DNA from: Planctomycetaceae bacterium
GTDB lineage: Bacteria > Planctomycetota > Planctomycetia > Planctomycetales > Planctomycetaceae
Assembly (NCBI GenBank): GCA_041398785.1
Contig: JAWKUA010000021.1
Location: 1-64,000, forward strand
Direction of reading: 5' to 3'
Length of the DNA: 64,000 bases
The notes under the pieces were generated by a model. That model did no database searches, was not told the origin of the DNA, and saw only the letters and a list, made by a program, of their open reading frames with translations. Positions 43,280 to 51,760 of the stretch are shown piece after piece (the first letter of the stretch is position 1; each line of letters starts with the position of its first letter). The position numbers were made by a program, and so were the translations under genes.

Positions 43280-43713
43280 CCCGGACTGGTCGGCGGACAC
43301 ACTTTCGAGTGGCCCGTCGAAAGCCCGCAACCGTTCGCGCGGGGAGTTGCAGCCGGGCGAGGGGCCGGGTGAAGTGGCCACGTCCGTCAGCGGCGAACGC
43401 AATGGGCGGCTACGAATGTCCGTCGGGCGGCTGCGATCCGCGGGTTGCCGCAACCCGCGATCCGGCTTCCTCGAAAATCACGGGTTCGTTATTTTCCCGT
43501 GTGAAATCGCCGTCCTGCAAGACGTCGACAACCACGATGACCGGTCGGCCCGGGCCGGTCCCGAACGGCACTGCCTGACGCAGTTGAACTGACGGCCAGC
43601 GCCGACAGATACAATCGAAGCGTTCGAAAATGGACGGAAGCCGCAATGGCAGTCAGGATACTTGATCCGCCGCGGCACCAGGATTCGCCAGTCAACCAGA
43701 AAGGATTTCTGAG
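43280..43713. other. Intergenic between tetraheme paralogues, 434 bp
   Basis: No gene is seen. It holds a perfect hairpin, CGCGGGTTG/CAACCCGCG with a 3-base loop (43439-43459), and a TACAAT (43610-43615) that could be a -10 box 98 bases before the next start, though without a well-placed -35. An AGAAAGGA lies shortly before ATG 43714. Confidence 0.45.
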
Positions 43714-44946
43714 ATGAACGACATGTCCGCGATACCCGCCAGTCTGCGTTCCGCGATGAAGCGATTATCAATTGCTGTTGTGATCGGCACGCTGGCCGCC
43801 GCGTACCTGGCGACGTCGCGACCCGCCGTGTCGCAGGATTCCGGCGGAGTCGCGGAGCCGCCTGCCGTTCCTCCGGCGATCAACGACGGGCGAAGTCATG
43901 CCGGACCCATTCAGAACCGGTCGAACTTCATGGGCGCCAAAGCGTGCATCGAATGTCACCGTTCGGAATATGTGGCCTGGATGGGAACGGTCCACTTTGA
44001 CGGCGGCGGGATCAATCGACTGGACACATCAAAGAAAAATTCCGTCGGCGCGAAGTACAAGGCCGCTCACGGGAATCTGCAGGTCTGTCTGGATTGCCAT
44101 GTTCCGCCGCGCGAAGTGAATCACGGACAACTGCAGCTTGTCTCGGGCACTTCGTGTGAAAGCTGCCACGGCGCGGCCGGCGGCGAACACGGATGGCTGA
44201 ATCGGCATTCCGTTTACGGCCCGAATGTCACTCGGATGTTTGAAGAATCTCCGCAGCACCTGGCAGACCGCCAGGCGTTCTGCGACAACGCCGGCATGAT
44301 TCGGTCCGGACGCGTCTATGAGATTGCGAAGAACTGTTATAGCTGCCACATCATGGGCAATGAACAACTGGTCGCGGAAGACGTCGGGCACCGGATTGGA
44401 AACAACCTGTTCGATCTGATTCCGTGGATTCAGGGCGAAGTCCGCCACAACTTTCACATGGACCAGCATAACAACGCGGACATGCCCACGATCGTACAGA
44501 CTCGAACGGGGCAGTCAAAAATTGAACGTCATCGCGTCATGATCGTTGCCGCGCAGATGGCGATCATCGAAGTCTGTCTGCGAAACCTGGCGGCGGTGTC
44601 CGACGAAGAGAAGCTTGAAGAAGGCTACGCCGACGGCTGGAAGGACCGCATTGACGAAGCGAAGGACGTGGTTGAAGAAATCTCTGAGATTCTTGAAGAA
44701 CCCGCCGAAGACTCCGGCATCGCGCCGCTGGAGGATTCTGATCTGCGGGCGGTTGTGGAGGCGGTTGACGCTCTCGGGCGGCGCTTCCGGGATCTGACTC
44801 GCGAGAATGCCGCCAGCACGGCTGACGCAGTGGCCAGCCATGCGAACAGCTTCGTGTCGCGGCATAACGGTTCGCTGCTGAAGGCACTCGACAAGGACTT
44901 TCTGGCCGATCCGCCGGAACCAAAGGGCAGGGCTCTGGAACCCTGA
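43714..44946 (+). CDS. Tetraheme cytochrome c (c554-like), paralogue 2
   Basis: A 410-residue protein with an N-terminal signal or anchor (LSIAVVIGTLAAAYLA) and four CXXCH motifs: CIECH, CLDCH, CESCH and CYSCH. It shares the order and much of the text of the upstream tetraheme protein, for example AKNCYSCHIMGNEQL beside AKNCYACHVVGNEKL, and FDLIPWIQGEVRHNF in both. The last 120 residues are heme-free, helical and very acidic (DEAKDVVEEISEILEEPAED). The two genes are tandem duplicates that have diverged. In this family hemes pack closely and relay electrons in the periplasm. The acidic tail may dock a partner, which is inference. Confidence 0.92.
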   Translation: MNDMSAIPASLRSAMKRLSIAVVIGTLAAAYLATSRPAVSQDSGGVAEPPAVPPAINDGRSHAGPIQNRSNFMGAKACIECHRSEYVAWMGTVHFDGGGINRLDTSKKNSVGAKYKAAHGNLQVCLDCHVPPREVNHGQLQLVSGTSCESCHGAAGGEHGWLNRHSVYGPNVTRMFEESPQHLADRQAFCDNAGMIRSGRVYEIAKNCYSCHIMGNEQLVAEDVGHRIGNNLFDLIPWIQGEVRHNFHMDQHNNADMPTIVQTRTGQSKIERHRVMIVAAQMAIIEVCLRNLAAVSDEEKLEEGYADGWKDRIDEAKDVVEEISEILEEPAEDSGIAPLEDSDLRAVVEAVDALGRRFRDLTRENAASTADAVASHANSFVSRHNGSLLKALDKDFLADPPEPKGRALEP

Positions 44947-44968
44947 TCAGGCACGAAGAGGGCCTTGC

Positions 44969-46725
44969 ATGAGTTTGCAGAAAATCGAACGGCCGGCTCG
45001 CTGGGACGTTCCGTTCTCGGACAGGATGACCGACGCTGACGTGGAGCGGCTGCTGACCATCCGGCCGTTTTCCGACTTGATCCCGACCGGTTCCGCGGCA
45101 AAGTCACCCTTGCCGGAATCCTGAAGAACGACGCAAGGCTGCTGCAGTGCTCCGTCGGCGAAATCATTATTCGCGAAGGTGACTGGGGCAACTCCGCGTT
45201 TTTTCTGCTGTCCGGAAGTGTTCGCATCGAAGTTGAACCGGGCCGCTATTCGATGCCCGCGGAGGTGCTCGGGCGATCCACGATTCACCGGAAGGGGTTT
45301 CTGGACGCGATCCGGCAGTTGTGGCGCCGTCCCCGCGACCCCGAAGTCCGCGCCCGGACGGAAGACATCGACGGAAGCCAGACACGCAGCAAAGGCAGCG
45401 GCGAAGAAACTCGCATCTACCTGCAGGACGTTCCGGCGGTTCTGGCAAAATACAAGACGACCCGCGTGCAGGCCGTGGAGTTCTTCGGCGAACAATCGGC
45501 GCTGGGTCGCATCGAACGAACGGCCACCGTTTTTGCCGACAGCGGCTGTGAACTTCTGGAAATCCGCTGGCAGGGTCTGCGTGACATCATGCAGAAGGAC
45601 CCCGCTTTAAAGGAACGCATCGATCAGCGGTTTCGTGACTACGGCCTGCGCTCCTTCCTCAGAAACTCGCCCTATTTCGCTCACCTGTATACGTCCGGCG
45701 ACGAACAGTCCGAACGCGGGCACAGCCGCAACCGCGAGCGCCGCCGCCGTCTGCTGAAGGAGGCACAGTTCGAGTCGTACGGTGAATACGACAAGGTTGA
45801 CAGCTTCAAGAAGCTGGCGGAATTCGGTTCGTCGACCGGACTGAAGCATGAACCGATCATCGCCCACGAAGGCGATTATCCAAACGGCGTGATTCTGATT
45901 CGCAGCGGCATTGCCCGAGTCAGCCGCCAGTTTCACAACGGGCATCGCACGATCAGTTATCTGACTCCCGGCCAGGCATTCGGCATCCAGGAAATCGTCG
46001 AAGGCTGGAAGAAGGGCAATCCGGTTCCGCTGCAGCATTCCCTTCGCGCTGTCGGTTATGTCACGGTGGTTATCATTCCCACGCGGCTGTTCGAAGAAGC
46101 GATTTTGCTGGAAGCATCCATCGCTGATGAAGCCGACGCCGCTCCGCCGATTGATCTGTCCGCAGCGCCGCAGTCGTCCGCCGGCAAAGATGTCGATGCC
46201 GGCCTGCTGGAGTTTCTTGTCGAACGCCGGTTTGTGAACGGAACGGCGACGATGGTCATCGACATGGACCGGTGTACCCGGTGCGATGACTGCGTCCGGG
46301 CCTGCGCGGCGACACATGATAACAACCCGCGGTTTCTTCGGCACGGGCCGATGCACGGCAAGTACATGGTCGCCAACGCCTGCATGCACTGCGCGGATCC
46401 GGTCTGCATGATTCGCTGTCCCACAGGAGCCATTCATCGTAACGTGCTGGAAGGTCAGGTGGTGATCAATGACGAAACCTGCATCGGCTGCCAGGCATGC
46501 GCGATGAACTGCCCCTATGACGCCATCCGGATGGTTCAGATTCGCGACACGCGGGGCTTTCTGTTTCATGACGCGCGCCACGAAACGATCGACAAGGCCA
46601 CAAAGTGCGATCTGTGCGCCGATCAACTGACGGGACCGGCATGCCAGAACGCGTGCCCGCATGACGCCCTGGCGCGGCTGAATCTCGGCGAATACGAATC
46701 CGTGGCGGATTGGGTAAATCGATGA
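44969..46725 (+). CDS. Cyclic-nucleotide-binding-like domains fused to four-cluster ferredoxin (frameshifted)
   Basis: ATG 44969 starts a frame (MTDADVERLLTIRPFSDL) that breaks at about 45077-45081; the next frame continues DPDRFRGKVTLAGILKND without loss of sense to 46725. One missing G (TTGATCCC for TTGGATCCC) explains it. The product of about 585 residues has a first CNB-like fold (EIIIREGDWGNSAFFLLSGS), a second (IIAHEGDYPNGVILIRSG to LTPGQAFGIQEIV), and a C-terminal NrfC/DmsB-type ferredoxin domain with CTRCDDCVRAC, CMHCADPVC, CIGCQACAMNC and CDLC...CQNAC, room for four 4Fe-4S clusters. No helix-turn-helix is seen, so it is not a transcription factor. Its stop overlaps the start of the b-type membrane gene. 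Confidence 0.85.
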
Positions 46726-47549
46726 GAACATTCGCGCGGCGCCGCGGAATTCATCTGGGCATCACACTGGTCGCGGCGATTCTGCTGTTGGGCCTGTACT
46801 ACGTGATGTCCGCTTCGCTGTATCCGGGCGATTACAGTTCCGGCTGGGTCCTGCTGGGCGTGATTGTGTTTCTTGCGGCGTATAACGTGCGGAAGGCGTT
46901 TCCGTTTATCCCGCTCGGTTCCTCAGCGGCGTGGCTGCAGGCTCACATCTACCTTGGCCTGCTGACATTTCTGCTGTTCGCCATTCACGTTGAATTCACG
47001 ATTCCGAACGGTTTCTTCGAGCGGATCCTGGCGGGAGTCTACGTCAGCGTTTTTGTCAGCGGCCTGATCGGTTTGTACATGACGCGAAGATATCCGCGAC
47101 GACTGACGATGCTGGGCAGCGAAGTCGTGTTCGAACACATTCCCGTGCTGAATCGGCAGATTCGCGAAGCCGCCGAAGCTTTGGTCCTGCAGTGCAATTC
47201 CGAAGCGGAAACGTCAGCGATTCCCGACTTCTATGTCCGCCGCCTTCGCAGCTTCATGGACGGTCACCAGGATCTGTGGCAGCATCTCTTCTTTGGTTCC
47301 AGCCGCAGGTTTCACGCTCTGCTGCGGGAACTGTACGATCAGATGCGTTATTTGAACGACAACGAACGCTCCGTGCTGTCGCAGCTTGAAAACCTTCTGC
47401 GGCGAAAGCACGAACTTGATTCGCAGTTTGCCCTGCAGGCCGCTCTGAAGTGCTGGCTGTTTGCGCATATTCCGCTGACATGGGCACTGCTGGTATTCGC
47501 GTTTTTTCACAGCATGCTGGTCCATGCGTGGTCGGGAGGTCTGTGGTGA
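46722..47549 (+). CDS. Probable di-heme b-type membrane protein
   Basis: A 275-residue membrane protein with about five helices and a 100-residue soluble insert between helices four and five. Helix three has HIYLGLLTFLLFAIH and helix five has HIPLTWALLVFAFFH, both with His-x13-His spacing as in b-type cytochromes, so two b hemes are plausible. It overlaps the iron-sulfur gene upstream (ATGA) and the decaheme gene downstream (GTGA), so the three are translationally coupled. Likely it links the ferredoxin protein on the inside with the periplasmic hemes, or reacts with quinone. No named family recognised. Confidence 0.82.
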   Translation: MRTFARRRGIHLGITLVAAILLLGLYYVMSASLYPGDYSSGWVLLGVIVFLAAYNVRKAFPFIPLGSSAAWLQAHIYLGLLTFLLFAIHVEFTIPNGFFERILAGVYVSVFVSGLIGLYMTRRYPRRLTMLGSEVVFEHIPVLNRQIREAAEALVLQCNSEAETSAIPDFYVRRLRSFMDGHQDLWQHLFFGSSRRFHALLRELYDQMRYLNDNERSVLSQLENLLRRKHELDSQFALQAALKCWLFAHIPLTWALLVFAFFHSMLVHAWSGGLW

Positions 47550-49663
47550 CAGATTCTCCGAACGAGTTTTCGCTGGACCCCGGCATCTACCAGCGACCGA
47601 ATCAGGAATGGGAATGCGGTCATCTGGCCGACGGCTGTCCCTGCCCGATCGGACCCGGCGGGCGCGGTGAATGCCTCGTGAACCAGATCTGCGTTCCGCT
47701 GAAGACTGACACCGGCTGGGCCTGCGGTCGTGCGAAGGCCTGGGGAGGCCGCTGCAGTGAAGGACCGATCCCCGACCGGAACGCGCCGGATCAGCAGGCT
47801 GTCTGTCCTCACGCGATTCCTCCCTGTCAGCCGCGACACAGCCTGCGACGAAAGCGGCGCCTGGTCAGCGGAATCGTCGCTGCGGCATCGCTCGGCTTCT
47901 GTCTGTTTCTGCTGGGAGGCGGCTCTTCTCCGAACGAAAAGCCATTCATTCAGACGGCGGAATGGATTTCTCCCGGCGAGCTGACGGCCAGGCATAACAC
48001 GATTCAGCAGGGCTGTTCGGCCTGTCACTCCGCCGCTCACGAATCTCCGGCAGCACAGCTTGGCAGCGCGTTTGGTGGTTCCCGGGACATCGCGGAAAGT
48101 CAGAAGTGTTTGAAATGCCACGAGGCCGCATTGGGGCATTTTGCTCTGCAGCCTCACGGAACAGATCCCGCCGTGCTGCAGGCAGCGTCCCGGAAACAGG
48201 AGTCCGACGCCGGCCGATCACACAACACACTGCGACAGACACTCGCTCGCATGGTCGTGCCGCACAGGTCCGCCGCCGACGGAGAACTGGCTTGCGCCAC
48301 GTGTCACAAGGAACATCGCGGCCGGGAATTCGACCTGAAACGCATCACCAATGATCAGTGCCAGATCTGTCATTCGAGTTCCTTCCACAGCCTGCAGGAC
48401 GGTCATCCGGACTTCACACTTCCAAAACACGATCAGCCGCCACATCTGATCTTTGACCACCTGACTCACTACGGAATGCACTTTTCCGCGGATCCCGAAA
48501 CGTGGCTCGCCGACGCGCCAAACGATACGTGTTCGCGGTGTCACGTTCCTGACGAAGCCGGTCACGCGATGACGGTTGTCAGCTTCGAAAAATCGTGCGC
48601 CGACTGTCATCTCGACCAGATCAAAGCCGACCCGCTGCCGGAACTGCGAATTCCGGGAGTCACGTTTCTGTCGCTGGTCCCCTCCGACTTTGCGCCGGGC
48701 GACGACCAGAACCTGCCGGAAGCATTTCCGCGGACACCACCGGTCATGGAACTGCTGCTGCTGGCAGACGAAGACTATGCGGCGACGAAACAGGCTGCGG
48801 ACTCCGGCCAGGCTGAAGCGGACTCACTTCGCACAATCGCCGCGGCTCGGCGACGGCTGATCACGGATCTGGTCGCCAATCGGGAAGTCGCCATCCGTAA
48901 TCGGCTGCTTAAATCTCTGACGAACGCGGATTCTGTCCTGGTGACGGCAGCGGCCGACGCTCTGAACGGGTTCTGGTTTTTTGACACGCTGTACGAACTG
49001 CAGCAACGCGCCATGGCAGCCGGCGATTCGTCGGAAGGCGACGGCGACGGCAGGAAAGACGGCGACAGTGACGATTCAGCGGCATTGGCGGTCAGCGCCG
49101 AAACGCCGATCACCTACTTCAGTCAGGAACATGCCGACGCCGTGCTGCGAACATGGATTGATCTGGCTGCGTCGCAGGCAACAACAGGTGCGCTGTCCGA
49201 ATCCCGGGCTGCCGCGTCTGTTGTCGATCGGCTGTTCGCGTCGCTGGTCCAGCCGCAAACGACGGGTCGCTGCGTCAAGTGCCATACTGTCTCATCCGAC
49301 TCCGGCCATCCCGTCGTGAACTGGATTCCCAGGACATCCGGTCATGGCGGCTTCACAAAGTTTTCTCACCGTCCGCACATCACGCTGCTGGAACAGCACG
49401 GCCAGGTTGGTCCCCAGGAAACAGAGCCCTACGGCGATCGCCGCTGCGAATCCTGCCACTACCTTGCCCGCGAGGAAGTTAAGTTTGCTCGCATCGGCCC
49501 GGCTCTGACAAGCGGCGTCTTGAAATCCGGGGAACATCACGAGTTCTCCGGAATTCAGGATTCCATGACGCTGGCCACCTGCGTCAACTGCCACACGCCT
49601 CGGGAAGCGGGCAATGACTGTCTGAAGTGTCACAACTACCACGTCGTTCGCCAGCAGCCCTGA
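47546..49663 (+). CDS. Decaheme cytochrome c with N-terminal cysteine-rich domain
   Basis: About 705 residues. An N-terminal domain of about 95 residues, before the only membrane helix (LVSGIVAAASLGFCLFLLGG), contains nine cysteines (for example CGHLADGCPCPIGPGGRGEC). With no signal before it, this domain would lie in the cytoplasm. After the helix come ten CXXCH motifs: CSACH, CLKCH, CATCH, CQICH, CSRCH, CADCH in the first half and CVKCH, CESCH, CVNCH, CLKCH in the last 130 residues, separated by a heme-free helical part of about 200 residues. GTG 47546 overlaps the upstream stop. The layout suggests electron passage across the membrane to a periplasmic wire. Confidence 0.9.
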   Translation: MTDSPNEFSLDPGIYQRPNQEWECGHLADGCPCPIGPGGRGECLVNQICVPLKTDTGWACGRAKAWGGRCSEGPIPDRNAPDQQAVCPHAIPPCQPRHSLRRKRRLVSGIVAAASLGFCLFLLGGGSSPNEKPFIQTAEWISPGELTARHNTIQQGCSACHSAAHESPAAQLGSAFGGSRDIAESQKCLKCHEAALGHFALQPHGTDPAVLQAASRKQESDAGRSHNTLRQTLARMVVPHRSAADGELACATCHKEHRGREFDLKRITNDQCQICHSSSFHSLQDGHPDFTLPKHDQPPHLIFDHLTHYGMHFSADPETWLADAPNDTCSRCHVPDEAGHAMTVVSFEKSCADCHLDQIKADPLPELRIPGVTFLSLVPSDFAPGDDQNLPEAFPRTPPVMELLLLADEDYAATKQAADSGQAEADSLRTIAAARRRLITDLVANREVAIRNRLLKSLTNADSVLVTAAADALNGFWFFDTLYELQQRAMAAGDSSEGDGDGRKDGDSDDSAALAVSAETPITYFSQEHADAVLRTWIDLAASQATTGALSESRAAASVVDRLFASLVQPQTTGRCVKCHTVSSDSGHPVVNWIPRTSGHGGFTKFSHRPHITLLEQHGQVGPQETEPYGDRRCESCHYLAREEVKFARIGPALTSGVLKSGEHHEFSGIQDSMTLATCVNCHTPREAGNDCLKCHNYHVVRQQP

Positions 49664-49781
49664 TGGCGTCGAAACGGACGGCGGAGACCACACCGAGTCC
49701 GTCATCGCCCATCGGAGGCCGGTCGGGAAGCAATCCGGTCTGGCTGAAGCGTTACCGGCGCCATGCGACACTGCGGTGTCA

Positions 49782-51638
49782 TTATTCCTGAACATCGATC
49801 AGCCGGTCCACCGCGTCGACGGCGACGGATTGCAAATTCCCCGTCGGCCAGGTCACGGCAACGCTCTTCACGGTTTCGAAGTCGCCGAGCCCAAACGTCA
49901 CGGGCAGTTCGACCTGAGACTGGTAGCTGCGAGTCGGGTTGACGGTGCGCGTCAGCACGGTGTCGTCTGGCAGAGTCACTTTCACGGTGGCTCCGATGGC
50001 GTCACGGTTGCTCTTCGCGCCGGTCAACTTGAATCGCAGCCAGTGGTGACCGGACTGCTGATCATTGCGAAGCAGCCGCGCCGGCCCGCCGGACGCAAAC
50101 AGCAGCAGATCCAGATCGCCGTCGCCGTCGATGTCGGCCGACGTGGCTCCGCGGCCAACCATCGGGCGCAGAAAATCCGCGCCGACCTTGTCTTCCGGAA
50201 CAACCATGAATTCGTTTTCGTACTCGGAGCCGCAGTTCCACAGAAGCTGCGGCGGCTGTTCGTAGTGCTGGCTGGACTGCACTTTCTGAATATCCTCTTC
50301 CAGATGGCCGTTGCAGGCGAAGATATCCAGCCGGCCGTCGAGATCCGCGTCCAGAAACAGCACGCCGAATGTCAGCTCGACGCGTGTGACGGGTCCGATG
50401 CCATTGGACACGGCTTCGTCCCGGAAGATCGGCAGCTCCATTCCGGGAGTCTGGCAGACATACAGTGCGGTCATTTCATTGGCGAAGTTGCCGATGGTGA
50501 TGCCCAGCGATTCCGTGTTGCGAAAGCACGCCGCGTCGATTCCCATGGCTCCGCGAGTGGTTCCGTCGCTGTCGAAAGCGATGCCGCAGCCGGCACCGGA
50601 TTCGGTGAACGTGCCGTCCGGCTGATTCAGCAGCAACAGGTTCTGAACCGTGTCGTTGGCGATAATGACATCGGGCCGTCCGTCGGAATTCACATCGCTG
50701 AATGTCAGGCCGAGTGACTTGGCCAGTGGTTCGCCGGTATTTGGGTTGGTGACTCGAATACCGCTTTCTTCTGAAATGTCAGTGAATCTGCCGTCACCGT
50801 CGTTGCGGTAAAGGATCGGGAAAGCCCCGCGAAAGTCCGCCGGTCGACCATAGGCTCGCAGAGTTCCGTCAAGCGTGAACTCGAACGCCAGGTCCGTGTC
50901 CCGCGTCCATTCGATGTAGTGACAGACAAACAGATCCAGATCGCCGTCCAGGTCGTAGTCGAAGAAGCCCGCGCTGGTGCTCCAGGCGTTTTCCGCTCCC
51001 GCGACTGCTGCGTCGGACGTCACGTTACGGAATTTGCCGCCGCCTTCGTTGTGGAACAACCGACCGGGACCGACTGCCGTGAAGTAAAGGTCGACAAGGC
51101 CGTCGTTGTCGTAGTCACCGCAGGCAACTCCGTTCCCGTAGAACGACACGTCCAGTCCGGAACCCGCGGTAATGTCGGTGAACCGGCCGGTGCCGTCGTT
51201 TTCGTAAAGAGCCTGAGTCGGTGATTCCGCGGACTGGGGGCTCCAGGGCCAGATTGTCGAATTGACACAGACGATGTCCTGATCACCGTCGTTGTCAAAG
51301 TCGAAGAACGCTCCTCCGCCGCCCATGGTTTCCGGCAGCAGCTTTTCTCCGGCAGCGCCGTTCTGATGAACAAAGCGGAGTCCGGCATCGCCGCTGACAT
51401 CCGTGAACGGAATCGCCGGGATCTCCAGCGGCGGAAGCTGACGCACTTCGGGCAGAGCGGTCTGCTCAGTCTTCTCCGCAAGCTGCTCTTCGTCCCCGCG
51501 CTGCAGAAACAGGAACGCGGTGCCCAGAATCGCCGCCAGGACGATCCCTGCGATCGACAGTTTCAAAGCTCTGCCGACAATGTCGTCGTTGGTGAGTTCC
51601 GGTTCGTCGGTCATGTTGAGTGCTCTTTGAAAATCCAT
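49782..51638 (-). CDS. CRTAC1-family protein (FG-GAP/VCBS repeats with ASPIC/UnbV domain)
   Basis: A 618-residue protein anchored by one N-terminal helix (LSIAGIVLAAILGTAFLFL). Six FG-GAP/VCBS-type calcium-binding repeats are visible: FFDFDNDGDQDIV, GDYDNDGLVDLY, FFDYDLDGDLDLF, FSDVNSDGRPDVI, FLDADLDGRLDIF and SADIDGDGDLDLL, which build a beta-propeller. The C-terminus is the ASPIC/UnbV domain (NRDAIGATVKVTLPDD, then VAVTWPTGNLQSV). Such proteins are exported and common in planctomycetes, and often lie beside TPR proteins. Start at ATG 51638; ATG 51614 is possible. It follows the pentaheme/TPR gene on the same strand (122-bp gap), so likely one transcript. Confidence 0.92.
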   Translation of the reverse strand: MDFQRALNMTDEPELTNDDIVGRALKLSIAGIVLAAILGTAFLFLQRGDEEQLAEKTEQTALPEVRQLPPLEIPAIPFTDVSGDAGLRFVHQNGAAGEKLLPETMGGGGAFFDFDNDGDQDIVCVNSTIWPWSPQSAESPTQALYENDGTGRFTDITAGSGLDVSFYGNGVACGDYDNDGLVDLYFTAVGPGRLFHNEGGGKFRNVTSDAAVAGAENAWSTSAGFFDYDLDGDLDLFVCHYIEWTRDTDLAFEFTLDGTLRAYGRPADFRGAFPILYRNDGDGRFTDISEESGIRVTNPNTGEPLAKSLGLTFSDVNSDGRPDVIIANDTVQNLLLLNQPDGTFTESGAGCGIAFDSDGTTRGAMGIDAACFRNTESLGITIGNFANEMTALYVCQTPGMELPIFRDEAVSNGIGPVTRVELTFGVLFLDADLDGRLDIFACNGHLEEDIQKVQSSQHYEQPPQLLWNCGSEYENEFMVVPEDKVGADFLRPMVGRGATSADIDGDGDLDLLLFASGGPARLLRNDQQSGHHWLRFKLTGAKSNRDAIGATVKVTLPDDTVLTRTVNPTRSYQSQVELPVTFGLGDFETVKSVAVTWPTGNLQSVAVDAVDRLIDVQE

Positions 51639-51760
51639 CCCGAAAGGACGGGCGTTGTCGCGGCCGGCTGGAAGTTTCCGGCGGAATTTCAGAGTTAAAT
51701 GAAGGTTGATCGCCGCAGACGAAACTCGATCTGTACCAGGCCCCGCGCTGCAGCGGGGGT

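Noticed and set aside
49676..49781. Possible terminator between decaheme and CRTAC1 genes
   Set aside because: Only a 5-bp stem (GACAC/GTGTC near 49765) without T run; too weak to call.
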